Part shown: positions 19,082 through 20,678 of the stretch, piece after piece
Layout of the letters: the number at the start of each line of letters is the position of its first letter
How positions within the stretch are numbered: the first letter of the stretch is position 1
Source: Saccoglossus kowalevskii
Taxonomy: Eukaryota > Hemichordata > Enteropneusta > Harrimaniidae
NCBI RefSeq assembly: GCF_000003605.2
Contig: NW_003133848.1
Coordinates: 86,710 to 107,387, forward strand
Length of the DNA stretch: 20,678 nucleotides
Direction of reading: 5' to 3'
Made by a program: the position numbers and the translations under genes
The notes under the pieces: generated by a model
What the model saw: the letters and a program-made list of their open reading frames with translations, nothing else
Told to the model about the DNA's origin: nothing
Databases searched by the model: none

Positions 19082-20678
19082 TTCTACCGATAATTCAATT
19101 ATACAGTCATAATGGAAAATTCAAAATGCATGCATAAAACTGTAAACTACTTGAATTTCGAAAGAGTAAATTTTTAGGAGTCAGTGAAGAAATCTTGTAG
19201 AAGTGAACATTTTTCTGGGGTCCTACTACACAAAGTGTCATTGACATTCAAAAAATGTTGTCTTGAGGAATGCCATTAAACTTTTCCTGTTTATGTATTA
19301 AGATATATAACTGATTTTTGATTTCCTAGAACTCTTTATAAACTGCAGGGGTAGGAGGATTCTAACAACAACTCCCAGTATTACAGTGACATATGTGTAA
19401 AATATCAGATTGGGACAAGTCATACTGAAGTGTGTAATTTGGTGGCTGGCAGACCATCGTCCGCTTGCATGGTGTTGTTCCGTTCGGACATTCCTCGGAC
19501 ATTGAAAATTCAAGATGTGGCAGACAGACAACACAAACTATAATACCAATTTACAATTTTTTTTTTATTGCAATGCTGTTATAAAATATAGTACAATACA
19601 AAAATGAAGAATGTGACATCTATTGCTATGGTAACGATCAAACAATGTATTTTTTAACATCAGCCAAACAACCTTTCAAGAAGGTTATGAACATAAAAAT
19701 GCAGTTTGTATTAATAAAAACTAAATAAAAAACAATACAAACATTTATGGTTGAAGGTTTCAATCCATTCATTCTATACAGTCAATTTCATGAACACATG
19801 AATGCTGTTTTATGAAAAGTTTTAAATATTTATAAAAAAATTTACCCTAGAAAACCTTTGTGGTCCAGGCTTTCAACAGCTATAGAAGCTATTGGCAATA
19901 TAACAATTACCCATGAGTCTTTGTAAGTCTCCTTTAATCATTGGCCAATTTACTGTCATGCATCTGTTAACGAGTTGTGATTGGTCAATTTGTTTTCAAA
20001 CTTCATTTGAAATTTATAAAACATTCATAAATATTTCTTATTAAAAACATTTATGTCTTCATGAAATTCACTGTAGCTGAATTTACCATTCAGCATTGAA
20101 TCACATTACTGCAACACACAAGAATGGCACTTGAAAATAACATCAAGCAGAAACATAGTTGAACTCTGGTGACCTTGCCCTTTGTTATATAATATAATTC
20201 CCTTTATCATAGTTTGTTTCAATATAAATATGCATTGTCATAATTAATTTTGAATACAAACAAGTTTTGGGGTTGAACCAACAGTGGGGAATCAGTCTAC
20301 CGAATGTCCTTAAAAGATGTAAATATCTTACAAAAACATTGGTGCCTTATTTGTTTAATTATTTTAAGGGACATAATTTCCAGCTTTCTTCAAAGTAATT
20401 CAGATATTTTAGTATAAAAACAAATGTCTCATTGAAAAAAAAAAAGTGCTGCATTTAGATGTGAATAGATTCATAAAACATGCAAGATAACAGAAAATTT
20501 TAGCTGGCTTTAGTCCAAGTATTTTGTACAGGTGTCTGTCAAAAATTAATGATTCACTGAGACAAATATGAACTACCTCATTGTGTGACTACTGTATTAT
20601 ATGAAAAATAAAAAAAAAAAAAACCCTTTATGAATAGCTATCATGTTGCAAGCTCTGCTTTGTATGCAAATCAACTTA
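19082..20678. other. No gene seen to the window end
   Basis: This is AT-rich DNA with homopolymer runs (for example near 20437 and 20610). I found no open frame with recognisable protein features, no splice-bounded exon and no clear repeat pair. Confidence 0.55.

Noticed and set aside
1-20678. CRISPR array, tRNA or rRNA genes, bacterial operons
   Set aside because: I saw no regularly spaced repeats, tRNA-like cloverleaf or rRNA core sequence; the window is animal nuclear DNA.

Overview
This is animal nuclear DNA: AT-rich, low gene density, with two multi-exon genes split by GT-AG introns, many small inverted-repeat transposons and no bacterial-type operons. Codon context, frequent TACATGTA and TACCGGTA words and the repeat style suggest a non-vertebrate marine bilaterian (hemichordate, echinoderm, lancelet or mollusc). 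The species cannot be fixed from the window.

Layout: (1) 1..4386, plus strand: the last five exons of an EME1/EME2-type gene, the non-catalytic partner of the MUS81 structure-selective endonuclease. It enters from outside the window and ends at a TAA, with a poly(A) signal at 4542. (2) 4387..9184: about 4.8 kb between genes with no convincing gene, holding one MITE, fragments of related repeats and a palindrome. (3) 9185..16880, minus strand: a complete four-exon SPSB3 coding sequence (332 codons; SPRY domain plus SOCS box), convergent with EME. (4) Its 4.07-kb last intron holds two DNA transposons only about 22 bp apart. One is a roughly 1.95-kb element with 34-bp inverted ends. The other is a 1.3-kb element carrying convergent broken THAP and SAP/SWIM gene remnants. 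(5) Two foldback elements, at 14985..15231 and 18866..19072, each have long arms and a 9-bp target duplication as in Mutator-like elements. (6) 17686..17875, minus strand: a possible terminal exon of an unrecognised upstream gene; the rest to the end shows no gene.

EME acts in DNA repair and SPSB3 is a Cullin-5 substrate receptor, so they are not an operon. Their tail-to-tail adjacency matches the human EME2-SPSB3 order at 16p13.3 and looks like ancient microsynteny. The most unusual mobile element is the internally deleted THAP plus SAP/SWIM transposon in the SPSB3 intron.
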